Shown one piece after another: positions 45,361 through 55,290 of a stretch of 64,000 nt of DNA (its first letter is position 1; every line of letters begins with the position of its first letter). This DNA comes from Leptodontidium sp. MPI-SDFR-AT-0119 (taxonomy: Eukaryota; Ascomycota; Leotiomycetes; Helotiales; Leptodontidiaceae). The notes under the pieces were generated by a model. The model was not told the origin of the DNA and made no database searches. It saw only the letters and a program-made list of their open reading frames with translations. Position numbers and translations under genes: made by a program. The stretch is from NCBI GenBank assembly GCA_020726505.1, contig JAHLEZ010000009.1, positions 1,674,001 to 1,738,000 on the forward strand, read 5' to 3'.

Positions 45361-46091
45361 AAGTATCGCGAGATTTAGACTTTTTTCTTCCGTTACCGGA
45401 ACTTTGTTCTTTTCTATTAGATTGGCCCTTGTTTTGGCTTACTAAGGTAGATTTGTTGCCGTAAAGGGCTTGACTAGCGATCTTAGCAAACTCACTTAAT
45501 CTGGCTTCGTTAATAATATCTTGAATTAGTATTTCTAAAGTAGTATTTAAATTAATGTCTTTTCTTAATATAGGGGATTTATTAGTGTTTAGACTTGTTA
45601 TACTAGTCTCCTTTGTGGTTTGGGATAGTGAAACACGCAAATTTAAGCGCTATTGTTTAGCCTAGATTGGCCACTTCTTTAAAAGGGTAGTAATAAACAT
45701 AATAGGATACTAGTTTGCGGGCGGAGCCATATTTATAGTCTTTAGCTTCGTAATTGAAAGCTTAAAGGCTATAATAAACTTTTTTAACGAAGTGTAATTG
45801 TTATAGCGAATCTTAACGTAGTCTTAAATAGTATTATAAACAAGGACGTTTTTATTACCTTTATATTATTATATAGGGCTTCTCACATATTTAAAGCAGT
45901 CTTTTTTCTAGTAGTATGTATTAATAAACCTGGCTTACAATTTAGCGTAATAGCTAGCTTTATCTAGGACTCCCTAGATTATTAATTAGTTTATTTCTTT
46001 AAGGCCTCTGAGTCAACTTTCTTATCCTATTCGTTAACTTATTGTGGCGTATACTTGCGAGATCTCGTGTTAAGGTATTTAGCGATTTTAT
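45361..46091 (-). pseudogene. Cop3 gag, C-terminal part
   Basis: Continues the gag frame from 62521. Starting at 46,091: IAKYLNTRSRKYTPQ, RESQIKLAITLNCKPGLLIH, NIQEALYNNIKVIKTSLF-like core, FIIAFKLSITKLKTINMAPP, ANQYPIMFITTLLKKWPI, RVSLSQTTKETSITSLNTNK and SNRKEQSSGNGRKKSKSRDT. This is the normal UBN2/Copia-type Gag sequence with Gln and Trp stops. Confidence 0.68.
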
Positions 46092-46521
46092 TATTACGAT
46101 CCGAGGATCACGTGTATCTTGGCCCTAAGGCTCGGCAGCCTTGCTACATAAAGAAGCCAAGATATAAATAGTAATTTCTAGCGTTTAGTTACACATTGCA
46201 ATTTTAGTATTAAACGAAAGGATAAAATTATAAGACTAGGGGTCACGTAACGGCATAGGGCTTTTAAAGCTTTAGGATCTAAGGCTTTAGGAACCCTAGA
46301 GCTGTAGGCTCCCTAGGGATCCCGTTAGAAACGAAGTTCTATATAAACAAAGTAGTTTCTTAAGTAATAAAGCTTCGTGCTTAAATTTATATAACAATTT
46401 AATTATTGCTTGTAACGTCTTAATTCCCATTGAGAACCGAATCTCTTATAACTTTACTTCTTAGCTAATATTAATCGATAAACTTGTACGCCGCGTACTA
46501 GTCAAAACTAGGAACGTTACA
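46092..46521 (+). repeat. Gyp4 5' LTR
   Basis: 430 bp, plus-strand start TATTACGATCCGAGGATCACG (TGTCACG before RIP by comparison of copies), end GGAACGTTACA. GATCC-GA-GGATC forms a small hairpin next to CACGTG. Confidence 0.92.
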
Positions 46522-46560
46522 CTTTGAGCATCTCACTTAAAGTATCGTCACTCGAACGAA

Positions 46561-47560
46561 ATGGCCCCTAAGGAGACTACGTCTAAAGGATCCGTAAAGG
46601 GAGAAGGCAATGAAGTGGGAACTGGGACTAAGGATGTTGTTACTAAACCCGGGGCACCTAAGGTTCAGATGCCCGATACCTATTATAAATAACGAAGTAG
46701 ACTTAAGCAATTTATCCTCTAGTATAACATATACCTCGCCTTTAATAGCGATAAGTTTAATATTAAACTACGAAGGGTCTTGTGGATCACCTCCTTTTTG
46801 CGAGACACGGCGGCCTACTAGATTAAGCCGGCGTTAACCGACTATCTCTTAAATAATATTACTAAAAACTATTTCACGATAATAGCTAAAAAGAGCAAGG
46901 TTATCTTTAAAATTATCGCCGGGTTTATTACCGCTATTAAAGAGGTCTTCGGAGACCCCGATAAGATCGAACAGGCGGAAAAGCACCTGCTCGGCTTGTA
47001 CTAGCGAGGGACTATCTACGAGTATACCGCGGAGTTTAACCGCTACGCCTTACGATTGAAATAAACTAACGGGGGATTAAGGGCCTAGTACTATAAAAGC
47101 CTTAAGGATTATATTAAGGATAAGCTCTCCCGAATGCCAAAGACAACTACCTTAGATAGACTAATTAAGAACTCTATTAAAATTAATAACCGGATTTAAA
47201 AGCGCTAGCGGGAACGCAAAGGATATTTCGCACCAACCTAATTTAGGTGACCTTAGTACTTACAGTCACAAGGGAAAAGATCCTAAAACTATTTATAAAA
47301 CCCTAATAACAAACGAAATTATTATAATCTTATAGAAATAAATAGGGTAGAGTAAAAGGGGATTAAACAAACTAAGAAGTAAAAACGATAAGAAAAAGGA
47401 CTATATTATACTTATAGCAAAAGTAAACATCTCGCCTAAGACTACTTTTAGAAAAAACGAGAGGGAAAACCCGGTAATAAAACTAAAAGAGAATTCGCGC
47501 TAACCGAGAGAAAGCCAGAATATCACGAAATAGCGTTACTAAAACGCGAAGATATTAAGG
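46561..47560 (+). pseudogene. Gyp4 gag
   Basis: ATG 46561 opens MAPKETTSKGSVKGEGNEVG, then KVQMPDTYYK, RSRLKQFILQYNIYLAFNSD, RRVLWITSFLRDTAAYQIKP, IIAGFITAIKEVFGDPDKIE, QAEKHLLGLYQRGTIYEYTA, EFNRYALRLKQTNGGLRAQY and KSLKDYIKDKLSRMPKTTTL (the standard Ty3 Gag core). A knuckle at about 47,405-47,455 reads YTYSKSKHLAQDY, that is C-x2-C-x4-H-x4-C with three Cys now Tyr or Ser. A shorter open frame at 46610-46837 is out of phase with this gag. Confidence 0.8.
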
Positions 47561-48960
47561 AAAAATAAGTTAACGAAGTCTTCCTTGATGTAATAGACGA
47601 CTTGCGAATGTAAGAAATAAAGGCCTTAGACTTATAATAAAAAAAACTAGGAGGAATTTATAGAGGCTCGACCCGAAAGCCTGGCCGAGAGTATTTAAAG
47701 CGAGCTTAATAACACTCATAACGAGCTGCCCGCTTACTTTAAAATCTGGACGATTCGAAGCCACTATAGTGAGTAACGAATTTAGATGTGCGTAGGCCCG
47801 AAGTCCGATTTTGTGGAAATCTACCGTACCTACGACGCACCTGCTAAAGGATTATTGTATTTCGTGGTCTACTAAGACACTACCACGATAGTGTTCTAAG
47901 AAAACACGGGGGATGTATGCGAACACCTAAAACGTTACACAGCGAATACGGAGCCCCCCAAGGAACCCTTAGAGTATAAACGGTTAGATGATTATCTCGA
48001 AGTTAAATAAACCTAGGCTATAGTTAAAAAAGCCAAGTTATAAGGATTACGCTTTTAGTAAAGAAGGCTAGGGCTATTCGAGAACATCTACACTAAACAA
48101 ATTAGGGAAGATGCTATTTACGGGAAGACTGACTTTAAAGAAAACACGCCTTACACCTTAGTTAGTTATGACTTAATGTATAGTATAAGAAAATAGTTAG
48201 ACGAGACCACGAGAAGGCTTATCGGGGAATAACGATGCCTCCTAAATATACCGCCACCTTGCCCTAAGGTAGGGACAAGGGAACTGGCTACCACAAACGG
48301 AATGGACTAACTAATTATATTAGTTAATGTGGCAGGTATCGAGACGAAGGCACTAGTGGATTTAAGAGTAATAAGACGCTTTATAAACCCTAGCTTTATT
48401 AAGAAACACGGCATTTCCACGCTACGTTATCACCGCCCTTACCGCCTAAACTTGCTAAATAGTAAGAACGCGGGCTAGGATAGTTAGGTTAAAGAGAAGA
48501 CCTAAGGAATAACAATAACTATATAAGGATACGAAGAAACTATTTACTTCGACCTTGTTAATATCAAAAAACATAATATAGTATTAAGAACTTAGTAATT
48601 AACTAGCCATAACCCTAGTATAAATTAAGTAACTAAGGAGGTTAGGTTTGACGATTATTAATGGCGACACAATTAATTAGCCGGCGTAAGAGAGGCTAGC
48701 GCCGACCCTTTAACAATAACGTCGATAGACTCCAGCTAGATAAGTCGGACTCTTAGTTAAAAGAAATTTAACAGACATTTTAGCTAAACGGATAATATAC
48801 GGGAACAACTGCTTGTATTATATAAGAAGTTCGTAAGAATATTCGAGGATCCGCAGGACATAAGGGCGCTGCCTGAGTACTAACCCTAGAACTACGAAGT
48901 TAACTTTAAAAACGGGTTTATACTCGTCGCAAAGAAACTTCGCTATTATAACTACGTAAT
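47561..48960 (+). pseudogene. Gyp4 protease and RT linker
   Basis: Contains the retropepsin region at about 48,320-48,600: VAGIETKALVDLRVIRRFIN (usual 'ALvDsGA..nFi', Ser-Gly-Ala lost), PSFIKKHGISTLRYHRPYRL, then YFDLVNIKKHNIVLRT. Then the pre-RT linker QLLVLYKKFVRIFEDPQDI, ALPEYQPQNYEVNFKNGFIL, KKLRYYNYVI. The frame ends at the Cop4 insertion (GTAAT) and resumes at 58703. Confidence 0.68.
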
Positions 48961-49154
48961 TGTCGTGCAGAAGACGAGCATTAGCTCAGGGGTTTGAAAG
49001 ATTCTACGATCAGATGAGGTTCTGTAAAGTGTGTTTAAAGATTGATTGAATTGAGCGTTATCCTCTTAAAGAGAGGAGCTAAAGACTAGGTTTATATACC
49101 TAGAATACTTACGTAAGTATATACTAGACCAAAGAACTGCGCTAGTGCGCGACA
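48961..49154 (-). repeat. Cop4 3' LTR
   Basis: 194 bp, plus-strand start TGTCGTGCAGAAGACGAG and end GCGCGACA. Contains the palindrome ATACTTACGTAAGTAT at 49105-49120, which in the partner is ATGCTTACGTAAGCAT: the two halves were mutated symmetrically. In element orientation a tract ATAGGGGTG precedes it. Confidence 0.92.
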
Positions 49155-50194
49155 CACCCCTATAGTAAGCTATAGTCATAAAGACGTTAAGCTTGTCATC
49201 AAAATGCGCACTAAGGAGATTAGGAGATGCCCTATACACACTTTAGGTAAATAAACAAGGCTCTAAGAAAAATTAATTGAGACTATTATATAATTGTCAA
49301 GTGAGTTATAATAAAAGAAAGTACAATACGTAGTTAAGCGTGTAATCGGGAGCTCGTTCGCTAATGAACGCGTACCCCCTAAAAAGTAAACAATAACACG
49401 AGTCGCCGCGTTGAGATCTCAAACATTAAATAAGAGTACGTAAATAAGGCGTACTATAAACACAAGAGTATCTATATGTTTATCCTAAATTATAGATATG
49501 AAAATATAAGATAAAGTTTTAGGAAAGAGAGTACGATCTGTAGATCATAAGGCTAAGATCTTGCTATAAGACAAATAGCCCGGTCCGAAGTGAGACAAGT
49601 GCGATTAAGGTGTTAATTAGTTAATTAAACGTCGCTAGTGATTGTGTTAAGTTAGGAAGTGGCGCTTAATACTCTAATTAGCTAAGCCACGTCAGGTTAG
49701 TGTAGAGGTTTCCACTTACCCGGTAGGTGGTGTTAATTAGTAGACCGTGCACGCGATTAGTAATCGCGAGTCTTCTGCCTACTACTATAAATACTACCCT
49801 CTTTTCTTACTAATAATAACCCTTTTCTAGTATTATTAACGCTAATATATACCTTCACATTTACCCCTTTGTTCCTTTCCTCTCTTTTATATTATTAAAT
49901 TTATTATCAAGTATTCTAAGATACTTAACAAATCTACTCCTTTTAAAACTACTAAGAGTCTATAAGAACGTTCTAGGGCTCTTACTAATCGAATGAATCG
50001 CTAGATTGCCCGCGAGAAAGGTGACTTTAATATAAAGCGTGAAATTATATAAGAATAACGTCGCCAAAGACTCTAAGTTATAAGTATTTATTTCCTTATC
50101 TTCGATCATTTATTTCTATACCCTTATCTCTTACCCCCTTACTTTCGAGCATTAAATTAACTCTTTAAGTAATAGATAATTACTATAGAAGTAT
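49155..50194. other. Cop4 3' non-coding region
   Basis: About 1 kb between the 3' LTR and the accessory frame of Cop4. RIP-mutated, no domain recognised. A CpG-rich patch lies near 49,340-49,410 and a hairpin-like GTGCACGCGATTAG...TAATCGCG lies near 49,745-49,770. It may hold the promoter and 5' UTR of the plus-strand accessory gene. Confidence 0.4.
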
Positions 50195-51210
50195 CCGCTT
50201 CACTATCTCCTATTTAAGAAAACGATAATAATAAGCTTAAGGATGTCTTTGGCGATATTAATAATAATAAAGATAAGCTTACTAATAGTGCCTCCTTTAC
50301 TCCTTTTATACTCTCTCGTTCTATTATTTCTTTAAGTAATCCCCTTTATTTTATAGACACATCTAACTCCGACGATAATATCTTGCCTGTCCCTTGCCGC
50401 TCTTGTCGTGCTTTTGTTCGCCTCTCCTTACTAAAATCTTTACTTCTTATTCGCGTTACTCGTATATTATCTAAGATAACTATTTAAGTTTTTTCTAGTA
50501 CTCTAAAGACTCTTAAGAGAGTATTAGATAAAGTTCTTAATCTCTAACCTCGTAAGCGCGCTAGTGTTTCTACTTCTCCTCGTTAGTCTCGTAAGAGTTC
50601 TAAGGGATCTTCGTTAATAAAAAGAACTCGTAATATATATTCCTTTTCATTTGTTTAAATCTCACTTTCATTAATCGAGTATTAGAGTATACACTAATAA
50701 TACTATAGGCCGCGAATTTGCTGATCCTTATTTATTATATATCCGAGCTGCCGCTTATAACAAAGGAGATCAGGGCTACTACTATATAAATACTACTTCG
50801 GCTGGCAGTCGTTGCTTTAACTATACTAGTGGCCACTTATACTCTCCCGCTACTAATGATCTTTTAAAGTACGGTAAGAAGTTAGTCCGCGTTATTAATG
50901 CCGACAATTAAAAGGTATATGAATTCTTTTCTAATAACTCATTAGCGATTATTAAGTTAACTGTTCTAAGTCTATTAAGAAGTATCGTGTCACTATTAAG
51001 ACCCTTCTTGATTATTTAAGTAAGTCTTTAAGCTCCGAAGAGGAGACTAATGAGATCGTTCCCTCTTCTTCGCGCCGTCCTTCTCCTAAGTATAATAAAA
51101 AGGATAACTCAGATAATAAGGCTGGAACTAGAGTTAGTGGAGTTACGGGAAAGCGCGGAAAGTCTGTGAGTATAGCGGACATATTTAAAAACATAGTTAG
51201 TATACTTTAG
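50195..51210 (+). pseudogene. Cop4 antisense six-cysteine protein gene
   Basis: Plus strand, opposite to Cop4 gag-pol. One frame gives KDVFGDINNNKDKLTNSASF, TPFILSRSIISLSNPLYFID, DDNILPVPCRSCRAFVRLSL, FSSTLKTLKRVLDKVLNL and a Ser/Arg/Lys-rich stretch (RKRASVSTSPR). A probable intron ends ..CACTAATAATACTATAG at 50,709. Exon 2 reads REFADPYLLYIRAAAYNKGD, then INTTSAGSRCFNYTSGHLYS and KYGKKLVRVINADNQKVYEF, and after a frame change SSEEETNEIVPSSSRRPSPK. With Tyr as former Cys the pattern is C-x2-C-x12-C-x11-C-x2-C-x5-C, ending in the C-x2-C-x2-GH-x-C also seen in Cop2. Stops are RIP-type. Function unknown. Confidence 0.55.
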
Positions 51211-51439
51211 TCTAGAGAGCTTTAAGTTTAAGTGGGATTTGACTAGGTTTATAGGGATCTTTTTGTTTTTACAAGATCTTTGGCTAAGTTTAGCCGGATC
51301 AACTATGGGATTTGAGCGGAATTAGGTAGATTTCTAGTGTTTTAGCTATAGAGATACTTAATTTATTAAGTAGAAAAGTTTTTATAAATGAAAATAGTAT
51401 AGAATTTCTTTATATACTTTTAATAAATATATTTAAAGC

Positions 51440-54145
51440 TCCTTAACTTAAGATCTATAATCACTAAAGTTCAAGAGAGCTCTAAAAAGCTCGAATTTCT
51501 GGCGAGACAAATTCTTCGTGAGACTATTAGTAAGCATATTAGTAGTTAGAAGATATGTTACTTTAAAGGATCCGCGAGTATACTCTTATTTTAACTATAT
51601 ATTATAAATATTAATATAGCGTAACTTTATCGTGATCCTTTTAGTATTATTCACAACGAGCTTAATAGTTTGTTAATTATTACACAAAATTTCTCACGTC
51701 TTACTTAAATTAAGAGCTAGATTTTTAAAGAAGTACTAAAGAGCTATAGTTTCTTTGTTTATATACTTTAGTATAAGTAGTTCTACTTTAGTTATTAAAG
51801 TAGTAATTATTACTTGTCTTAATACTTTCTAGGTTACTGGCCTATTAAATAGAAAGATCACGTAACCTTAGGATAATCGTCGTGTCTCTACATTATCAGC
51901 GAAAGAAGTGTCGGAGGCAATAATAATTACTTTACTATAGTGTCTACTGTAAATAATACCTAGGAAGCACGTACTAAACAAGTAGCGAATAAGCTAATGT
52001 ATTACAGTAAAGTATTTAGGCCTAGAGTTTATTGCGAATTGTGAGAGTAAGGCAATTACATATATAACATCCGGTCTTGTAATAATTACTATGTATAAGA
52101 CAGAGCTTACTCTCTCTTAATATACTTTAATGTGTTTCTTAGAAGCTTGTCTTATATACTTAATAAGATTGATTTGTAATAGTAGTGTCGTTAGATAATT
52201 ACTATCTACTTACTTAAATTTGCAAGTAATCTTTTTAAGATATTAATTGTAGACTAAAGAGATCGTTTTGCGCTTTCGATTATGTAATACTTTAATCCCC
52301 AGGAATTACTTAATGTCTCTAAGATTATATATATTATATGTCTAGTTCAGACGCTTAATGAGATCTTATCTGAGCTTCTGATTATCTTAATAATAAAGTA
52401 CTTAGATATCGTCTACGTAAAAGAGGACTAAGATTTTGTGTTTAGGATCTGTGAATATATAAGGCTCCTCTAAGTAAGGAGAGAACCCTAAATTAATCAG
52501 AGTCTTACTTATATACTTATACTAGAGGTAAAGGGAGTCACGTATTCCGTAGAGTGCGCGATTAACTCGCAATACTTAGTTAGGCTATTAGAAACCGGGT
52601 GGAAATTAGTAGTATATTGTTTCGCCGTTTATATCTCTTAAGGCATTAATAAAGGCATTGATTACGTCGAAGTACTTAACTTCTAGATTAAAATAGGCTG
52701 TGAGTACTATAGCGATTCTAAAAGACTTTATAGAGAGCGTGTTAGCGTACGTTAATATAATTATTACTTCACTTTAGAGATCGCCCCGAACTATTATTCG
52801 AGAGCGGCATCTTGAGATATATTCGTCTTTATTTAGCTTGTACTTGAAGACTTATATGAGCGGGACAAGTGTGTTTATAGTACTCGAATTGTACTTCTGT
52901 GAGTGCTAGTATTTATGTTTGTCTATATTCCCTATTTCTAACTTACAGTCTTCTAGAAACTACCTTCTTATTAAGTAGTTCTTAAGATCACTCTACCTCT
53001 TTGGCTTTAATAGAAGATCTTAGACCTTAATTTTAGGAAGTAAGAGCTTCCCTTTTAGTAGCGGGCGATTTACTTATATTATTACCGCGATTACTAAATA
53101 TATTATCTTAGTTAATTCCTTAAAATCGTCTTGTTTTTCTTGAGACATATATTAATTAGGCATAAGTCTATAAAGAAGTTAGTTAATTTCAGATTAAAGA
53201 TTACTGTGCTAAGTTAGGGTGTACTTGTTAGAGTCTATACCCCCGAGGTTTAAGTTACTCCCGAGATTAAGGTTACCCTTTTAGGAGCGCGTTTCTTTAA
53301 GGATAACAGTGAGTGTTATAAATACTCTACTACCTTTACCCCCTCTATGTAGTCTCTCTCTTTTTCTTATACTCCTTACTAGCTTTTCTTAAGTACTTGA
53401 AGTTTTAAATTAAGTTGTAGCGGCCTTAACTTTTGTTTAAGAGCGTATTATTACTCTCGTTTGTCCTTATACGTTTGACTGAGCTTCTAACGCTTTAGTC
53501 TGAGAGTGCGTCACTACTTTCAATAACGAATCCGAGGTTCTAAGAGCTTGCGCTTAAGGAGTTAATTACTTTAGACTTTTATTTATAACTTCTTAAGTTA
53601 CTTAACTAGAGTTTTTAGTTGGTTCCTTTAGTATTTCTTCTAGTAGTAGTGACTCTACTCGCGAGTAATCCGCTTCTAGAGTAAATGACAGTATTTGAAT
53701 CTTGAGTCTAGAAGCTCGAGACAGACCTCTAACTTAGTCCTGTAGTACGTTCGACGCCCGATCTGTGAGTTATATATTTTCACTTAAACGCGATCCCTCT
53801 AAGTCTTGTTCTATGCCTGGCGCAAGCCTTAGGTCGTACGTACTCGACCTCTGCTCCCTGCCCTTTACTAGTACTTTAACCGGCGTATTGTCTAATATAA
53901 GAGTGGCTTCAGGAGTCAGAAGTCCCGTTATAATACTCAGTTCTCTAGTATCCTTTACCCTTGAGTTTTAACTCTTTAGAGTAGTAGTTAGTCCCTTGAC
54001 AGGCTTAGAAAGTAATATTAAAGTGCTTTTAACTATAGCTATCACTTCCTCGACAGTCTTATTACTTATAATGTTCTCTAGGATTCCGGCTTAATTTACG
54101 ACTAATTTATCTTCTTCGATGAGATCGCAAATCGACTAAGCTTCC
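51440..54145 (-). pseudogene. Cop4 RT and RNase H
   Basis: Minus strand. RT is clearest at 52,330-52,480: NLGFSPYLEEPYIFTDPKHK, ILVLFYVDDI with the YVDD catalytic pair intact (about 52,405-52,425), then DLIKRLN and YNIYNLRDIK. RNase H reads DVIYVIALLSQFAINSRPKY, IIIASDTSFADNVETRRLS, RLYVIFLFNRPVT-like strand, CNNQQTIKLVVNNTKRITIK and TTNMLTNSLTKNLSRQKFEL, ending near 51,440. The sequence is close to Cop2 in both domains. The 5' part (53,300-54,145) is the spacer and start of RT and is poorly readable. Confidence 0.75.
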
Positions 54146-54150
54146 TTAAC

Positions 54151-54323
54151 TGTCGTTATACTCGGGTGGTACCACTGATTCCGGTTCAGAATCGACACAT
54201 TTAAGGGGTAAAATCCTGTGTGGCAAAATGTGTGTTCCAGGAAAGGGGAGCTTTATACGAGAGCCCCCTCTTAAATGCTCGTTAGGCGAGCATGTGACTA
54301 AAAACGTGACTATTAAACTAACA
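54151..54323. repeat. TRIM-like element left LTR
   Basis: 173 bp, TGTCGTTATACTCGGGTGG...AAACTAACA. Contains two adjacent hairpins, GGGGAGCTTTATACGAGAGCCCCC and ATGCTCG-ttagg-CGAGCAT. Both keep pairing in the right copy although the bases differ. Confidence 0.9.
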
Positions 54324-54659
54324 CTGGCAGTTTTTCCTTTTCGAGAGACGTCTCCCTCGAACCAAATGCTAACCTAGTAGCTAGTAATTAATTAAACAAA
54401 CAACGACGAGTCTCTAAATACAAAGAAGCCGATTATCCCCTATTCCTATCTACACTCTCGAAAGCCTCGGTACTGGAGTTGATATAACCGGTATAAGACC
54501 CCTTGCGGTGGAACTTGTCGGCTATTCGGGTTGATTTAGTACTAAAGCGAAATTGTCGTTAAAGCGCACGAAACTTACTAAGACCTAATTTCCGAATCGA
54601 GCAACGTGGCTTCGAAGAAAGGGGGAAAAGTCGGAAAAAGGAGGTATCGAAAGGAAGCT

Positions 54660-54890
54660 CGATAGCTGGTGATTCTGAGGCGTGCAGAAGAGGTAGTTTC
54701 GAGCTGGCTCAGCGAAGAAGTCGAAGTAGGCGATTCTGAGGCGTGCAAAAGAGGGGATCGAGCTGGCTTAATAAAGAGGTCGAAGTTGGCGTACGCAGGA
54801 GGTCGGCTGCGGTAGGTCGGGGCTGGCTTAGTGAAGAGGTCGACGTTAATAATTCTGAGGCGTGCAGAAGTCGTGTGGTGGACACAGCAA
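54660..54890. repeat. about 60-bp tandem repeat in TRIM interior
   Basis: Three and a half copies of a unit starting GATTCTGAGGCGTGCAGAAG and ending near GGCTYAGYGAAGARGTCGA (54,671, 54,731, about 54,789, 54,853). The third copy is more diverged at its start. Confidence 0.8.
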
Positions 54891-54901
54891 TTCGATATTA
54901 C

Positions 54902-55050
54902 GTGGAGAGCGAATACTACACGTAAGAGGTCGAAAATCCTTAAAGGTATTATCGGAATACCGGAGAGCGAATACTATAGTATTCCGAATATATCTCCCTT
55001 AGCATATCGTACGAAGTAGTGGAGACCGAATACTACATAGCTTCGAGGAT
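54902..55050. repeat. 58-59-bp tandem repeat in TRIM interior
   Basis: GGAGAGCGAATACTA at 54904 and 54962, and GGAGACCGAATACTA at 55021: three units at 58-59-bp spacing, each followed by a cis palindrome-like TAGTATTC or CTTCGAGG segment. Confidence 0.75.
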
Positions 55051-55111
55051 ATCTCTTCGAGTTTAGCTAATCAACTTGTTAATTAATAACTAAGTAGTTG
55101 AAATTAATCAA

Positions 55112-55285
55112 TGTCGTTATACTCGGGTGGTACCACTGATTCCGTTAAAGAATCGACACATTTAAGGGGTAAAATCCTGTGTGGCAAAATGTGTATTCAA
55201 GGAAAGGAGAGCTCTGTACGAGAGCTCTCCTTAAATGCTCGATAAGCGAGCATGTGAATAGAACGTGACGATTATTAAACCAACA
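55112..55285. repeat. TRIM-like element right LTR
   Basis: 174 bp, TGTCGTTATACTCGGGTGG...AAACCAACA, followed by TTAAC. Hairpins GGAGAGCTC-tgtac-GAGCTCTCC and ATGCTCG-ataag-CGAGCAT. Confidence 0.9.
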
Positions 55286-55290
55286 TTAAC

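Larger units (their letters stand above)
54151..55285. mobile_element. TRIM-like short LTR element
   Basis: 1,135 bp between LTRs of 173 and 174 bp, flanked by TTAAC (54146-54150, 55286-55290). The internal 788 bp have no retrotransposon protein; short open frames at 54743-54925 and 54831-55019 are repeats, not genes. It holds two sets of tandem repeats. It is less RIP-shifted than the host Cop4 and is the innermost layer of the stack. Confidence 0.88.

Noticed and set aside
46610..46837. 75-codon open frame
   Set aside because: Out of phase with the Gyp4 gag that covers the same bases with clear Gag motifs.
54743..55019. Two overlapping 60-codon frames with repeated motifs
   Set aside because: They come from tandem repeats of the TRIM interior and do not share a phase between units.
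54660..55050. CRISPR-like array
   Set aside because: Units are directly tandem without unique spacers, and the organism is a fungus.
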